This document shows positions 1 to 8,208 of a stretch of 64,000 nucleotides of DNA, piece after piece. Made by a program: the position numbers and the translations under genes. This DNA is from Kofleriaceae bacterium (GTDB lineage Bacteria > Myxococcota_A > Polyangia > Haliangiales > Haliangiaceae). The notes below the pieces were generated by a model. The model searched no databases, was not told the origin of the DNA, and saw only the letters and a program-made list of their open reading frames with translations. Position 1 is the first letter of the stretch. Each line of letters starts with the position of its first letter. The DNA lies in the NCBI GenBank assembly GCA_018058095.1, contig JAGPCO010000028.1, forward strand, positions 1-64,000, read 5' to 3'.

Positions 1-93
1 GTCGTCCTCGACCATGCAGCCAGGGGCGGCGAGGGTGGCCGACGACGCGAGCAGGAGCGACAGCAGGAGGGTGCGAGCGGTTGGGCGGGGCAT
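1..93 (-). CDS. Lipoprotein, N-terminal fragment (runs off left edge)
   Basis: Only the first 31 codons are inside the window, read from the ATG at 93 towards base 1. The visible peptide starts MPRPTAR, continues as a Leu/Ser/Ala hydrophobic stretch of about 15 residues, then LAAPGC followed by acidic residues. This is a type II (lipoprotein) signal peptide in which Cys26 would be lipidated, although the residue at -3 is Ala rather than the preferred Leu. The mature function cannot be told. The 247-base gap to the dehydrogenase upstream may hold its promoter, but nothing there is a clear promoter motif. Confidence 0.6.
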   Translation of the reverse strand, partial: MPRPTARTLLLSLLLASSATLAAPGCMVEDD

Positions 94-340
94 GGCACGA
101 GGCTCTTCAAGCGCCGGACCAGGTCGGACCGCGGCCAAGTGGCCGCGCCGACGAGGGCGCACCCACGCCGGCGCGCACCTGCGACGTCGCAGCGACCGAA
201 CAGGCCCGGTCGCACCGTCTCTGTGCCGAGGAAGGGCGGAGTGGGTGCACGTGCGCCCCGCGGCCCCCTCTGGCTGGGGCGCTGTCCCGTCTCCGGATTC
301 CGGCGCACGCGCTACCGCGGCCAAGGGCGCAGGCAGGACG

Positions 341-1303
341 TCAGTTGGCCTGGATGAAGTCGTCGTCGCCGCGCAGGAAGTTGACGATGTTGCGGGCCGC
401 GCGTAGCCCCTGGCGCTCGACCGACTCGTGGGTGCGGCTGCCGACGTGCGGGGTGACCAGGATGTTGTCGATGCCCGTGAACGGGTGATCGGCCGGGGGA
501 GGCTCCTGCTCGAGCACGTCGGTGGCGTAGCCGCCCAGCGTGCCGGCCTTACACGCCGCGGCGATGGCCGCCTCGTCGACCAGGCCGCCCCGTGCGGTGT
601 TGATGATGAACGCCCCCGGCTCGAGCGTGGCCAGGCGCGCGGCGTCGAGGAAGCGGCGATTGTCGCTGCCGAGGTTCATGTGCAGGGAGATGACCTGGGC
701 GCCGGCCAGCGCGTCCTCGAGGCTGGTCGCCCGTCGCACCCCGTAGCGCTCGGCGAAGACCTCGTCCCAGTGCAGGTCGTAGCCGGTCAGGAGCATGTCG
801 AAGGCGGCGGCGCGGCGTGCGACCTCGCGACCGATGCGACCGAGACCGAGCAGGGCCAGCCGCTTGCCGGCCAGCTCGCTGCCGGTCAGGCGTTTCCACT
901 GGCCAGCCTTGGTCGAGCGCAGGTGCGGCCAGAATTGCTTGGCCAGGCCGATCATCAGGCCGAAGGTGTGCTCGGCCACCGTCGTGTGGTTGACGCCGGG
1001 GGTGAACAGCACCGGCAGCTTGCGCGCGGTGGCGTGGGCGACGTCGATCGAGTCGAGGCCGATGCCGTACTTGGCGATGACCTTGAGGCGCGGCAGGGCG
1101 GCGTCGATGACCCGGGCGGTGATGGCGTCATCGCCATTGAGCACCCCGTCGAAGCCGCCACCCGGGCCGGCCAGCAGCTCGAGCAGCGCGGCCTCCGACA
1201 GCGGCCCGCGCGCGCGCACGATCTCGAAGCCGCTGGCGGCGAGCACGTCGTGGTGGGCGCCGGGGGTGTCCTGGAAGCTGGTGGTGGTGAGGAGGATACG
1301 CAT
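341..1303 (-). CDS. D-isomer-specific 2-hydroxyacid dehydrogenase (phosphoglycerate-dehydrogenase-like)
   Basis: This is an NAD(P)-dependent oxidoreductase of 320 residues, normal for the family, acting on a D-2-hydroxyacid/2-ketoacid pair. The N-terminal substrate-binding half is followed by the nucleotide-binding half with LLGLGRIG (GxGxxG, about residue 150). The catalytic Arg lies in INTARGG, the Glu in LEQEPP and the His in TPHVGS, so all three catalytic positions are present. No ACT domain follows, so this is a short type; true SerA function, glyoxylate/hydroxypyruvate reductase and other specificities cannot be separated by eye. It lies 45 bases after the kinase gene in the same direction and may be the last gene of that operon, though no functional link is obvious. 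Confidence 0.88.
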   Translation of the reverse strand: MRILLTTTSFQDTPGAHHDVLAASGFEIVRARGPLSEAALLELLAGPGGGFDGVLNGDDAITARVIDAALPRLKVIAKYGIGLDSIDVAHATARKLPVLFTPGVNHTTVAEHTFGLMIGLAKQFWPHLRSTKAGQWKRLTGSELAGKRLALLGLGRIGREVARRAAAFDMLLTGYDLHWDEVFAERYGVRRATSLEDALAGAQVISLHMNLGSDNRRFLDAARLATLEPGAFIINTARGGLVDEAAIAAACKAGTLGGYATDVLEQEPPPADHPFTGIDNILVTPHVGSRTHESVERQGLRAARNIVNFLRGDDDFIQAN

Positions 1304-1348
1304 CGGCCGCGGACCATATCGCGACGGCTGGCGCCGGTGGTCCTGGCG

Positions 1349-2932
1349 TCACCGCGGGTACGGGTTGTCGAGGCGGCGGGCGTCGCGGCGAGGTCCGGGG
1401 GCGTCGATCGGCGGCCGAGGCCCCGTCTCGGCCGCGGTGCCATCGGCCGGGTCTTGCTCGGGCGGGTCGGGCTGGGCCTCGCTGCCGCCGACGTCCAGCG
1501 CGCGTAGGTCGCCGCTGGCGGGGCGCGTGCTGGCGTCGCGGCCAGGTCGCGTTCGCCCCGCGGCGTCACCGGTGCGCCGGCCGGCGTCGACGCCCGTGGG
1601 CGCGGCGGCGTCGACGCTCGTGGGCGCGGTGGCATCGACGCTCGTGGGCGCGGCGGCATCGACGCTCGTGGGCGCGGCGGCATCGACGGTGGTGTCGGCG
1701 GCGGGGGCCGAGCGGTTGGTGCGGACGGCCCAGGCCACCACCCCCGCCAGCGCCCCGGCGGCGACCAGGCCGGCGACCGCGGCGACGAGGCGCCACCGCC
1801 CCGGTCGACCCGCGGTCACGACCGGCGCGGCGGCCACGGCCGGATCGGTCGGCGCCGGCGCGGGGCTGGGGCGCGGGCGCGACGGCACGGTCGCCGGCGC
1901 GGGCGCGGGCGCGGGCGCGCGATCGCTGCGCGCCAGCGTGATGGCCGGGCGCGAGGGCGGGCGCCGGCTGGCGGCGATGGCCCCGAGTTCGGCCGCGCTG
2001 ACCTGGTCACCGCCGGCGGCGCGAGCGGCGGCGGCCATCTCGGCCGCGGTCTGGAACCGGGCCGCAGGCGCCTTGGCCATGGCCCGCAGGATGACCTGCT
2101 CGATCGCCGGCGCCAGCTGCGGCCGCCACGACCGCGGCGCGGGTGGCGCCGCGTCGACGTGTTTGCTCAGGATCTCGAACGTCGATGGGCCGTCGAACGG
2201 GCGCCGCCCGGTGGTCGCCTCGTACAGCAGCACGCCCATGGCGTACACGTCGGTGCGGGCGTCGACGGCGTTGGCCCGGATCTGCTCCGGGGCCATGTAC
2301 GCCGGCGTGCCGATCATCGCGTTGCTCTGGGTCGCGCTGGCGTCGGCGCGAATGAGCTTGGCGATGCCGAAGTCGAGCACGACGACGCGGCCGTCCCGGC
2401 ACACGAAGACGTTGGCCGGCTTGAGGTCGCGGTGGACCACGCCGGTGGCGTGGACCTCGGCCAGCGCATCGAGGGCCTCGGCGGCGATGGCGCACGCGGC
2501 CTCGGGGCCGAGCTGGCCGACCAGGTCACTCAGGGCCACGCCGTCGAGCAGCTCCATCACCAGGTACGGCCGGCGCCCGGGCAGGTAGCCGGAGTCGAGG
2601 ATCCGCACCAGGTTGCGGTGCCGGACCCGGTTGACCGTCTGCGCCTCGAGCAGGAAGCGCCGGGCGTCCTCGCCATCTGCCACCGCCGGGTCGTGCAGGA
2701 CCTTGATCGCGACCTCGGCCCCGATCTCGGGGTGGATGCCGCGGTACACGCCGCCCATGCCGCCCTCCCCGAGCAGCTGGACCAGCACGTAGTTGCCGAC
2801 GGTGGAGCCGAGCAGCGTGCCCTCGGGCGGCTCGACCATCACCTCGTCGTCGCGCTCGCAGCGCGCGCCCTCGCCGCGCGCCCCGCAGCGCGGGCAGAAC
2901 CGCCCGGTCGACGCCTGCGCCACGCTGGTCAC
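1349..2932 (-). CDS. Ser/Thr protein kinase with N-terminal zinc ribbon and one membrane span
   Basis: A Hanks-type kinase of 527 residues. An N-terminal zinc-ribbon-like stretch (Cys13, Cys16, Cys25) precedes the kinase domain (about 48-320): glycine loop GEGGMG at 55-60, VAIK Lys77, HRDLKPAN at 167-174, DFG at 187-189, APE at 214-216. All catalytic residues are intact. An Ala/Pro-rich linker leads to one hydrophobic span at about 377-400, then an Ala/Pro/Asp-rich tail with a repeated APTSVDA unit encoded by a 24-base minisatellite. The GTG at 2932 is preferred over an ATG 42 bases upstream because it forms GTGA with the stop of the preceding gene, implying translational coupling. It closes an operon of four secreted TPR proteins, so those are plausible partners of its extracytoplasmic tail (inference). 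Confidence 0.93.
   Translation of the reverse strand: MTSVAQASTGRFCPRCGARGEGARCERDDEVMVEPPEGTLLGSTVGNYVLVQLLGEGGMGGVYRGIHPEIGAEVAIKVLHDPAVADGEDARRFLLEAQTVNRVRHRNLVRILDSGYLPGRRPYLVMELLDGVALSDLVGQLGPEAACAIAAEALDALAEVHATGVVHRDLKPANVFVCRDGRVVVLDFGIAKLIRADASATQSNAMIGTPAYMAPEQIRANAVDARTDVYAMGVLLYEATTGRRPFDGPSTFEILSKHVDAAPPAPRSWRPQLAPAIEQVILRAMAKAPAARFQTAAEMAAAARAAGGDQVSAAELGAIAASRRPPSRPAITLARSDRAPAPAPAPATVPSRPRPSPAPAPTDPAVAAAPVVTAGRPGRWRLVAAVAGLVAAGALAGVVAWAVRTNRSAPAADTTVDAAAPTSVDAAAPTSVDATAPTSVDAAAPTGVDAGRRTGDAAGRTRPGRDASTRPASGDLRALDVGGSEAQPDPPEQDPADGTAAETGPRPPIDAPGPRRDARRLDNPYPR
1584..1694. repeat. 24-bp coding minisatellite in kinase tail
   Basis: About 4.6 tandem copies of a 24-base unit start at 1584, 1608, 1632, 1656 and 1680 (partial). 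They differ only at one or two positions and encode the repeated octapeptide AAPTSVDA in the C-terminal tail of the kinase. The copy number is likely to vary between strains. Confidence 0.9.
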
Positions 2933-3852
2933 GGCGGGAACTCGACGAGTGTCTGCCGGACCGGCACGTCGCAATCGTAGGCGCCCTGCTGGAAGTGGAT
3001 GATGCGGACGCCGCCGGTCGGGGCGACGAAGTCGATCGGCCCACAGGCGTGGTTCGAGCCGTAGCTCTGCACCACGTGGCGGCCCGGGCGGGCGTCGAAG
3101 CGGCGGGCCTTCTTGACCAGGAGGTCAGGCCCGCGCAGCGACAGGTACGGGTAGCCGCTCAACAGGACGTTACCGCGGCGCAGCTCGTCGGTGGCGCGGA
3201 CCTCGATCGCCCCGGGGAGCAGCGGCGCCAGCTCGACGCGGTGCATCGCCGCCGCGGTCGGGCTGACGACGATGAGGGTGTGCAGGCCGGGCGTGGTCCG
3301 CACCGACAGGGTGGGGCGCCCCTCGACCAACCGCGGTCGGGTCCCTGGTCGGGCCAGCAGCTCGCCATCGAGAATGACCGCGGCCTCGTCCAGCTCGAGG
3401 CCATCTCGAGCGGGCACGGTGATGGAGAGGGTGACCGGCGCGGCCTGCCAGCGCGCCAGGTTGTCGAGGACGGCGCGGCGCTCACGCGGGTCGGAGGCCA
3501 GCCCGAGGTAGACCCGGTAGGCCTCCTCGACGTCTTTCCAGTCATCGTCGGTGGCGTTGGAGTCTGGATCGACCCGGTCCTGGCGGGTGCGCAGGTACCG
3601 CTCGCGCATGAGCTCGGCCAGGTTGAACGCCGGGTTGGCATGCGGCACCAGCTCGAGCGCGAAGCGGTACTGGGCGATCGCCTCGGCGTCGTTGCCGGCG
3701 GCGTCGGCTGCCGCTGCGCGGTCGAAGGCGCGGGCCGCGGCCCGCTCGTAGTGGTCGGGGACGCCGCGCCGCGCGGGGGCGGCGTGGGCCGGGCGCGCAC
3801 CCGCGGCGGCGGCGAACACGAGCGTCAGCACGCGTAGCGTCTGCACCGTCAC
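2929..3852 (-). CDS. Secreted TPR protein, paralog 4 of 4
   Basis: A 307-residue exported protein of a family I cannot name. The GTG start at 3852 is chosen because it makes a GTGA overlap with the preceding gene's stop and gives a signal peptide (VTVQTLRVLTLVFAAAAG then an AHA-AP cleavage region). Residues about 30-120 form TPR-like helices with the motif VPHANPAFNLAEL, shared with the second paralog. The C-terminal half looks beta-rich and carries the family marks: a GNV strand, PGRHVV followed by a Cys in ACGPIDF, and a second Cys in YDCDV near the end. It lies directly upstream of, and is coupled to, the kinase gene. Likely periplasmic or surface-exposed. Confidence 0.78.
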   Translation of the reverse strand: MTVQTLRVLTLVFAAAAGARPAHAAPARRGVPDHYERAAARAFDRAAAADAAGNDAEAIAQYRFALELVPHANPAFNLAELMRERYLRTRQDRVDPDSNATDDDWKDVEEAYRVYLGLASDPRERRAVLDNLARWQAAPVTLSITVPARDGLELDEAAVILDGELLARPGTRPRLVEGRPTLSVRTTPGLHTLIVVSPTAAAMHRVELAPLLPGAIEVRATDELRRGNVLLSGYPYLSLRGPDLLVKKARRFDARPGRHVVQSYGSNHACGPIDFVAPTGGVRIIHFQQGAYDCDVPVRQTLVEFPP

Positions 3853-4880
3853 GGCGTGGGCTCCGGAACGGGCACGAGGAGGCGACGGGCTTGCACCGCG
3901 AAGCACGTGCCACCGCCGGCGCGCGGGCGCTCGTGCCCGTCGAGGTGGACGTAGGTCAGGACGCGGCGGTCGGTGACCTCGAAGGAGAACGGTGCGCACA
4001 GGTGGTGGTCGTCCCTCACCACGTACCGGCCTGGCGGCAGGTCGAAGCGGGCCGCCCCCGGCACCGTACGGCCGGCGATGGTGAGGAACCCGGACGGAAC
4101 CGCCGAGCTCCCTGGCTGCAGCACGACGTTGCCGCTGCCTGCCCGCACATCGATCTGGAGCGCCACGGGGGCGTACCAGTCGCCCGGCCTGACCAGGCGA
4201 AAGCTCGCCCCGTAGCCCGTCGCGGTGACCAGGGCCAAGATGTGCTGCCCGCCGTCGAGCACCACCTCCACCGGCGCACGCACCACCTGGGCGCCATCGA
4301 GGACGAGGACCGCCTCGACCTCGCTGGCGGTGGCGGTGTCACCCGGGTCGTCCGCGTCGCCGGCGCCGGTGACCCAGGTCGGGGTAGGGGTGTGGTCACG
4401 CAGCCGGGCGATCTGACGGGTCACGACGGCACGGTCGGGCGCCGCGGGGCTGGCGTCCAGGTAGGCCTGGTAGGCGCGGATCGCCAGCTCGGGCGACGGC
4501 ATGCGCTCGAACGCGGCGCCCCGGTTGTAGCTGGCGTCGGCAGCGGCGGCGCCGGTGGTGATCCGGGCGAAGTCCTGTGCCGCCGTGTGATGGTCGTCGC
4601 GGGCGACCGCCAGCTCGGCGCGGGCCCACGTGGTGCGGTCGGCCAGCGGCGTGGCAGGAGGCGGCGACTTGAACGGGAGCGGCGGCGGTCCGGGGCGCGC
4701 CGGCGTCCGCGGGGCGTTGCGGCTGGCGCCAGCGGCCACCGTCGACGGTGCCGGGGCTCGCTTGTCGAGTCCGATCGGCTTGCCAGGCCTGGTCGGCTTG
4801 CCAGGCGGCGCCGCCAGCGCCAGCGCCGGCGCCGTCGCCACCACGACCAGCAGGCATGGCCAGCGAACCCAGCGTGTCAC
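3849..4880 (-). CDS. Secreted TPR protein, paralog 3 of 4
   Basis: A 343-residue member of the same family. GTG at 4880 is preferred because AGGA lies seven bases upstream and the protein then begins with a clean signal peptide (VTRWVRWPCLLVVVATAPALALA); an in-frame ATG at 4910 is the alternative. A Pro/Lys/Gly linker (about 25-70) precedes two or three TPR-like helices, then a beta-rich region with VLVLDGAQVV, GNVVLQ, PGRYVV and the conserved CAPFSFEV. A last Cys lies in GTCFAV. The two Cys match those of the three paralogs, so a structural disulfide is plausible (inference). It ends in a GTGA overlap with the next paralog. Confidence 0.78.
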   Translation of the reverse strand: MTRWVRWPCLLVVVATAPALALAAPPGKPTRPGKPIGLDKRAPAPSTVAAGASRNAPRTPARPGPPPLPFKSPPPATPLADRTTWARAELAVARDDHHTAAQDFARITTGAAAADASYNRGAAFERMPSPELAIRAYQAYLDASPAAPDRAVVTRQIARLRDHTPTPTWVTGAGDADDPGDTATASEVEAVLVLDGAQVVRAPVEVVLDGGQHILALVTATGYGASFRLVRPGDWYAPVALQIDVRAGSGNVVLQPGSSAVPSGFLTIAGRTVPGAARFDLPPGRYVVRDDHHLCAPFSFEVTDRRVLTYVHLDGHERPRAGGGTCFAVQARRLLVPVPEPTP

Positions 4881-4927
4881 GCGGCGATCCTGGCAGCAAC
4901 GGGCCGTCATGTGCTGGTCGCCTGGGC

Positions 4928-5881
4928 TCACGGCTCGAGGTCGAGCCAGCTGGCGCGCACCGCTGTCGGGCACGGCTGCCGCTGCGGCCGGACGAAGAAC
5001 ACGTGGGTGATGCCGGTCCGCGCCACCTCGAACCGGAGCGGCGGACACTCAGGCTCGCTCGTGATCTGGAAGACCTGGAAGCCGTGGCGGCCTGGCGCCA
5101 GCGTCAAACGCGCCGGGGTTGGACCGGTGAAGGCGGCGCCACGCAGGAACGCCGGGACCGCACCGGCGAACAGGACGTTGCCTGCGCCGGCGGCGGGCGG
5201 CGGCAGGTCGGAGATGGTGGACGCGCCATCCACGAGGGGGCGTGGGTGGGCGTACGCCTGCAGCGCGCCGAGGCTGGACACCACGTTGATCACGTGCTGA
5301 CCCGGGGTGAGCGGCACGGTGATCGCGCTGCCGAGCCGGTGTGGCACCACCTTGGCGCCGGGACGAACGGCGACGACGCCGTCGACCAGGACGTAGGCCG
5401 CGTCGAGGTCGTAGCCGTGCGGGGTGACGAGCGTCCACGGCGTCGCGGTCCGCAGCCACGACGCCAGCTGGGCCGCGACCGCGCTGCGCTCGGACGAGGC
5501 CGGGGCCAGCGCGAGGTACAGGCGGTAGGCGAGCTCGACCTTGTCCCACTCCCGGATGCGTTGCCCGTCGAGGTACTCCAGCCGCAGCAGCTCGGCGAGG
5601 TTGAAGGCGGGGTTGGCGTGCGGGGCCAGCGTCAGCGCCGCCTCGTAGTGGTCGATGGCGGCGCGCCGTCGACCGGCCGCCTCGGCGGCGAGCGCGAGGT
5701 CGAACTGCTGCCCGGCCGCCTTGAGGTACCGCTCGGGCACGGGCTTGGGCACGGGCTTGGGCACGATCTGGGGCGGTGGCCCATCGACCGGCTGGGCCTG
5801 GCTCGCCGGCCCGGTCGCGACCAGGGTGGCGCACACGCCCAGGGCGATCACGCTGGCTCGACGCAGCGGGCGCCGGCTCAT
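4928..5881 (-). CDS. Secreted TPR protein, paralog 2 of 4
   Basis: A 317-residue exported protein. The start ATG is fixed by an ATGA overlap with the stop of the first paralog. The signal peptide (about 1-29, ending ASQA-Q) is followed by a TPR region with APHANPAFNLAEL, nearly identical to the motif in paralog 4, and a beta-rich C-terminal half with VLVDG, GNVLFAG, PGRHGF, ECPPLRFEV and a final Cys in QPCPTAV. Paralogs 2 and 4 look closest to each other, and 1 and 3 to each other, which suggests two rounds of duplication (inference). Function unknown; family membership rests on motif order, not on an alignment score. Confidence 0.78.
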   Translation of the reverse strand: MSRRPLRRASVIALGVCATLVATGPASQAQPVDGPPPQIVPKPVPKPVPERYLKAAGQQFDLALAAEAAGRRRAAIDHYEAALTLAPHANPAFNLAELLRLEYLDGQRIREWDKVELAYRLYLALAPASSERSAVAAQLASWLRTATPWTLVTPHGYDLDAAYVLVDGVVAVRPGAKVVPHRLGSAITVPLTPGQHVINVVSSLGALQAYAHPRPLVDGASTISDLPPPAAGAGNVLFAGAVPAFLRGAAFTGPTPARLTLAPGRHGFQVFQITSEPECPPLRFEVARTGITHVFFVRPQRQPCPTAVRASWLDLEP

Positions 5882-6855
5882 CGCCGCCCCGGGATGCGCG
5901 TCCGGACGATCGTGGTCGACACCTCGACGCAGTTGTCGGGGTTGCCGTCGGGCCGGTGGTAGTTGTCGTTGAGGTCGAGGCCTCGGTTCTCGGGGAAGCG
6001 CAGCAGCACGTAGGTCAGCTCGGTCGGATCACGCACGTCGAAGGAGATCGGCTGGCACAGCCCGAACTCGGCGATGCGGTACCGGCCTCGCCCGAGCTTG
6101 AACGGCTGGCCGGCCAGCATCGCCTGCCCGTCCGTCGTGAAGCTGGAGCGTCGTCCATACGGGGTGGTCTGGATCACGACATTCCCTTCGGCCGCGCGGG
6201 CCTCGATCCCGACCCGCAGCGGTCGGTTCCAGGCGCCGGGCGCGCCGCGCACGAAGTCGACCCCGTACGTCGAGGCGGACACGTGCGAGACCACGTGCAT
6301 CTCACCGTCGAGCAGGACCTCGGCGGGCGCCGGGACGACGCGGGTGCCGTCGATGATGAGCACGGCGTCGGGGTCCTGGGCGACCCCGTCGACCGCCTGG
6401 CGCCGACCGATGTACAGCAGGCGTGGACTGCGGACCGACAGGTCCTCGAGGTGGCGCTCGACCAGGGCGCGGTCGGGCGCCGACGGCGCCTCGGTGAGGT
6501 AGCGGCGAAACGTGGCGATCGCCTCCTGCAGGTTGCGTTGTCGCTCGTGCACCACGGCCAGGTTGAACACGACGTCGGCGTGTGGCGCCATCTGGAGCGC
6601 GGACTGCAGCGCCTGTTCGGCCGCGTCCAGCTCTCCCCGCTCGAGCTCCATCTCGGCCTTGAGCAGGAGCCGCAGCGCCGCCAGGGGGTAGGGCGCCGGG
6701 ACCGGCTTGAGCGCCGGCACGGCCACCGTGGTCGGCACGCGGATCGGTCGCGGCGTACGGCGCGGCGCCGCCGCGGCGGGCGCCGCGGCCAGCGTGGCGC
6801 CCGCGCTCAGCGTGATGGTGACCAGGGCGCGTATCGTCGCGGAGCCAGGGCCCAT
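5878..6855 (-). CDS. Secreted TPR protein, paralog 1 of 4 (operon start)
   Basis: A 325-residue exported protein that opens the operon. The signal peptide is about 1-30 (Ala-rich end AAAPAAAA), then a Pro/Arg linker and TPR-like helices with APHADVVFNLA and a second repeat around QEAIATFRRYL. The C-terminal half carries the family pattern: VLIIDGTRVV, GNVVIQ (about 222), GRYRIAE, LCQPISFDV (Cys about 266) and DNCVEV (Cys about 307). Only about 55 bases separate it from the lipoprotein gene upstream on the same strand, so the operon promoter may lie before that gene instead. Confidence 0.78.
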   Translation of the reverse strand: MGPGSATIRALVTITLSAGATLAAAPAAAAPRRTPRPIRVPTTVAVPALKPVPAPYPLAALRLLLKAEMELERGELDAAEQALQSALQMAPHADVVFNLAVVHERQRNLQEAIATFRRYLTEAPSAPDRALVERHLEDLSVRSPRLLYIGRRQAVDGVAQDPDAVLIIDGTRVVPAPAEVLLDGEMHVVSHVSASTYGVDFVRGAPGAWNRPLRVGIEARAAEGNVVIQTTPYGRRSSFTTDGQAMLAGQPFKLGRGRYRIAEFGLCQPISFDVRDPTELTYVLLRFPENRGLDLNDNYHRPDGNPDNCVEVSTTIVRTRIPGRR

Positions 6856-6910
6856 GGCGGCATCGTAGCAGGGCGCCGGTGGGCGTGCCCGGCCTGGGGA
6901 GGCGCGACCG

Positions 6911-7378
6911 CTACGGACGGTCGAGGATCGCGCAGCGACCGAGCAGCGAATCGACGTCGGCGGCCTGGCTGCAGGCGACCGTCAGCACGAGCGGATCGAC
7001 GCACGGGCGATCGGGCAGCGGGCACGACGCGGCATAGGCGTCGTAGACCTGGAGGTAGGCCCGGGTCTCCTCGGAGTTCGGGGCCCCGACCGGCTGCTCG
7101 CAGCCGTCGATCGAGGGCACCCAGCGGGCGCACTGGGCCGGGCTGGCGGCGGCGACGTTGCAGCGCTGGGCCGCGCCGAGCAGCTCGGACGCGCGCGCCG
7201 CCAGCGCCGCGCACGAGGTCGGTGCGGGCTGCGCGCGGTCGGCGTGGACGGCCACCGCGCTGCTGGAGATGGGCTCGGCTCGCTCATCCACGCCCGCGCC
7301 GCCGTCGTCGAGGGTGGTCACGCAGCCGAGGGACAGGGCCAGGGCGCCGAGGCAAGGCAGGAGGTAGGTGCTGGTCAT
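6911..7378 (-). CDS. Cys-rich lipoprotein, unknown function
   Basis: A 155-residue protein starting MTSTYLLPCLGALALSLGC, a lipoprotein signal with Cys19 as the lipidated residue. The mature part holds eight further Cys, many in CAAL, RCNV, QCAR, GCEQ, SCPL, PCVD, ACSQ and RCAI contexts, suggesting several disulfides in an exported domain. I do not recognise the family. It is in line with the TPR/kinase operon (55-base gap) and may be its first gene. It is divergent from the TetR gene across 148 bases. Confidence 0.72.
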   Translation of the reverse strand: MTSTYLLPCLGALALSLGCVTTLDDGGAGVDERAEPISSSAVAVHADRAQPAPTSCAALAARASELLGAAQRCNVAAASPAQCARWVPSIDGCEQPVGAPNSEETRAYLQVYDAYAASCPLPDRPCVDPLVLTVACSQAADVDSLLGRCAILDRP

Positions 7379-7526
7379 GGCGGTAACCTACGCATCGTCG
7401 CCGGCGCCGAATACTCGCCGCCGCGTCGGCACAAGTGCCCGGACGAACCCGAGAATCTGGCGACGGCGCGGAACGGGCTCACCGCTCCGGCTTGTCGAAC
7501 CGTCCAGCTCGGCCGTACCGTGACGC

Positions 7527-8168
7527 GTGGCCCGCGCCCGCACCCCCGATCGGCGAGGTCGTCCGCCCCGGGCGCCCGCGCCGGTCATGCGGAGGCAGCC
7601 GCGCGGTCGCTCCGCGGCCGAGATCGTCGAGGCGATCGTGACCGCGGCCGAGCGGGTGCTGGAGGTCGACGGGCTGGCCGGGTTCTCGACCAACCGCGTG
7701 GCCGAGCTGGCCGGCGTCAGCATCGGCTCGCTGTACCGCTACTTCCCGAACAAGCAGGCGCTGGCTCGCGGCATCTACGATCGCCACCTGCCGCTGTACG
7801 AGCGCATGGTGGTCGAGGCCGCGACCGGGGGCGGATCCGTCGGCGACTACGTGCTGCGGGTCGGCGCCGCCATCCTCGGCTTCTTCGCGCAGCGCCCCCA
7901 CATCCACCGCGCGCTGTGGCGGCTGCGGACCGCGGCCGAGGTGCACGAGCGAATCGACGCCACGCTGCGCGCGATGATCGAGGTCACCAGCCGGCTGCTG
8001 CAGGCCAAGGGGATCCCGGCCGAGCGCGCGCGCGACCTCGCGTTCGTGCTCGTCCACGCCAGCGATGGCCTGGCCAACGCGGTCGCGCTGCAGGGTGACC
8101 CCGCGCTCGGCCAGCGCACCCTGGCGATCGTCGCCCAGCTGGCCGAGACCCTCACCGCCGGGCGCTGA
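7527..8168 (+). CDS. TetR/AcrR-family transcriptional regulator
   Basis: A 213-residue DNA-binding repressor-type protein. After a basic, Pro/Arg-rich leader, the helix-turn-helix reads AEIVEAIVTAAERVLEVDG, then FSTNRVAELAGVSIGSLYRYF and PNKQAL, the classic TetR signature at about residues 28-75. The C-terminal ligand-binding part is all-helical with no recognisable specificity. The GTG start at 7527 gives a basic leader; an ATG at 7587 (MRRQPRGR) is a reasonable shorter alternative. It is divergent from the Cys-rich lipoprotein, so that operon could be its target, but no clear palindromic operator was found in the 148-base gap. Confidence 0.88.
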   Translation: MARARTPDRRGRPPRAPAPVMRRQPRGRSAAEIVEAIVTAAERVLEVDGLAGFSTNRVAELAGVSIGSLYRYFPNKQALARGIYDRHLPLYERMVVEAATGGGSVGDYVLRVGAAILGFFAQRPHIHRALWRLRTAAEVHERIDATLRAMIEVTSRLLQAKGIPAERARDLAFVLVHASDGLANAVALQGDPALGQRTLAIVAQLAETLTAGR

Positions 8169-8172
8169 CCGG

Positions 8173-8189
8173 CGCGCGGCCCCCGCGCG
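8173..8189. terminator. GC hairpin between convergent genes
   Basis: CGCGCGG-CCC-CCGCGCG is a perfect 7-base stem in the 40-base gap between the converging TetR and lipoprotein genes. There is no T-run on either strand, so intrinsic terminator activity is uncertain. Confidence 0.35.
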
Positions 8190-8208
8190 TCCGCGGCCGT
8201 CCCGCGTC

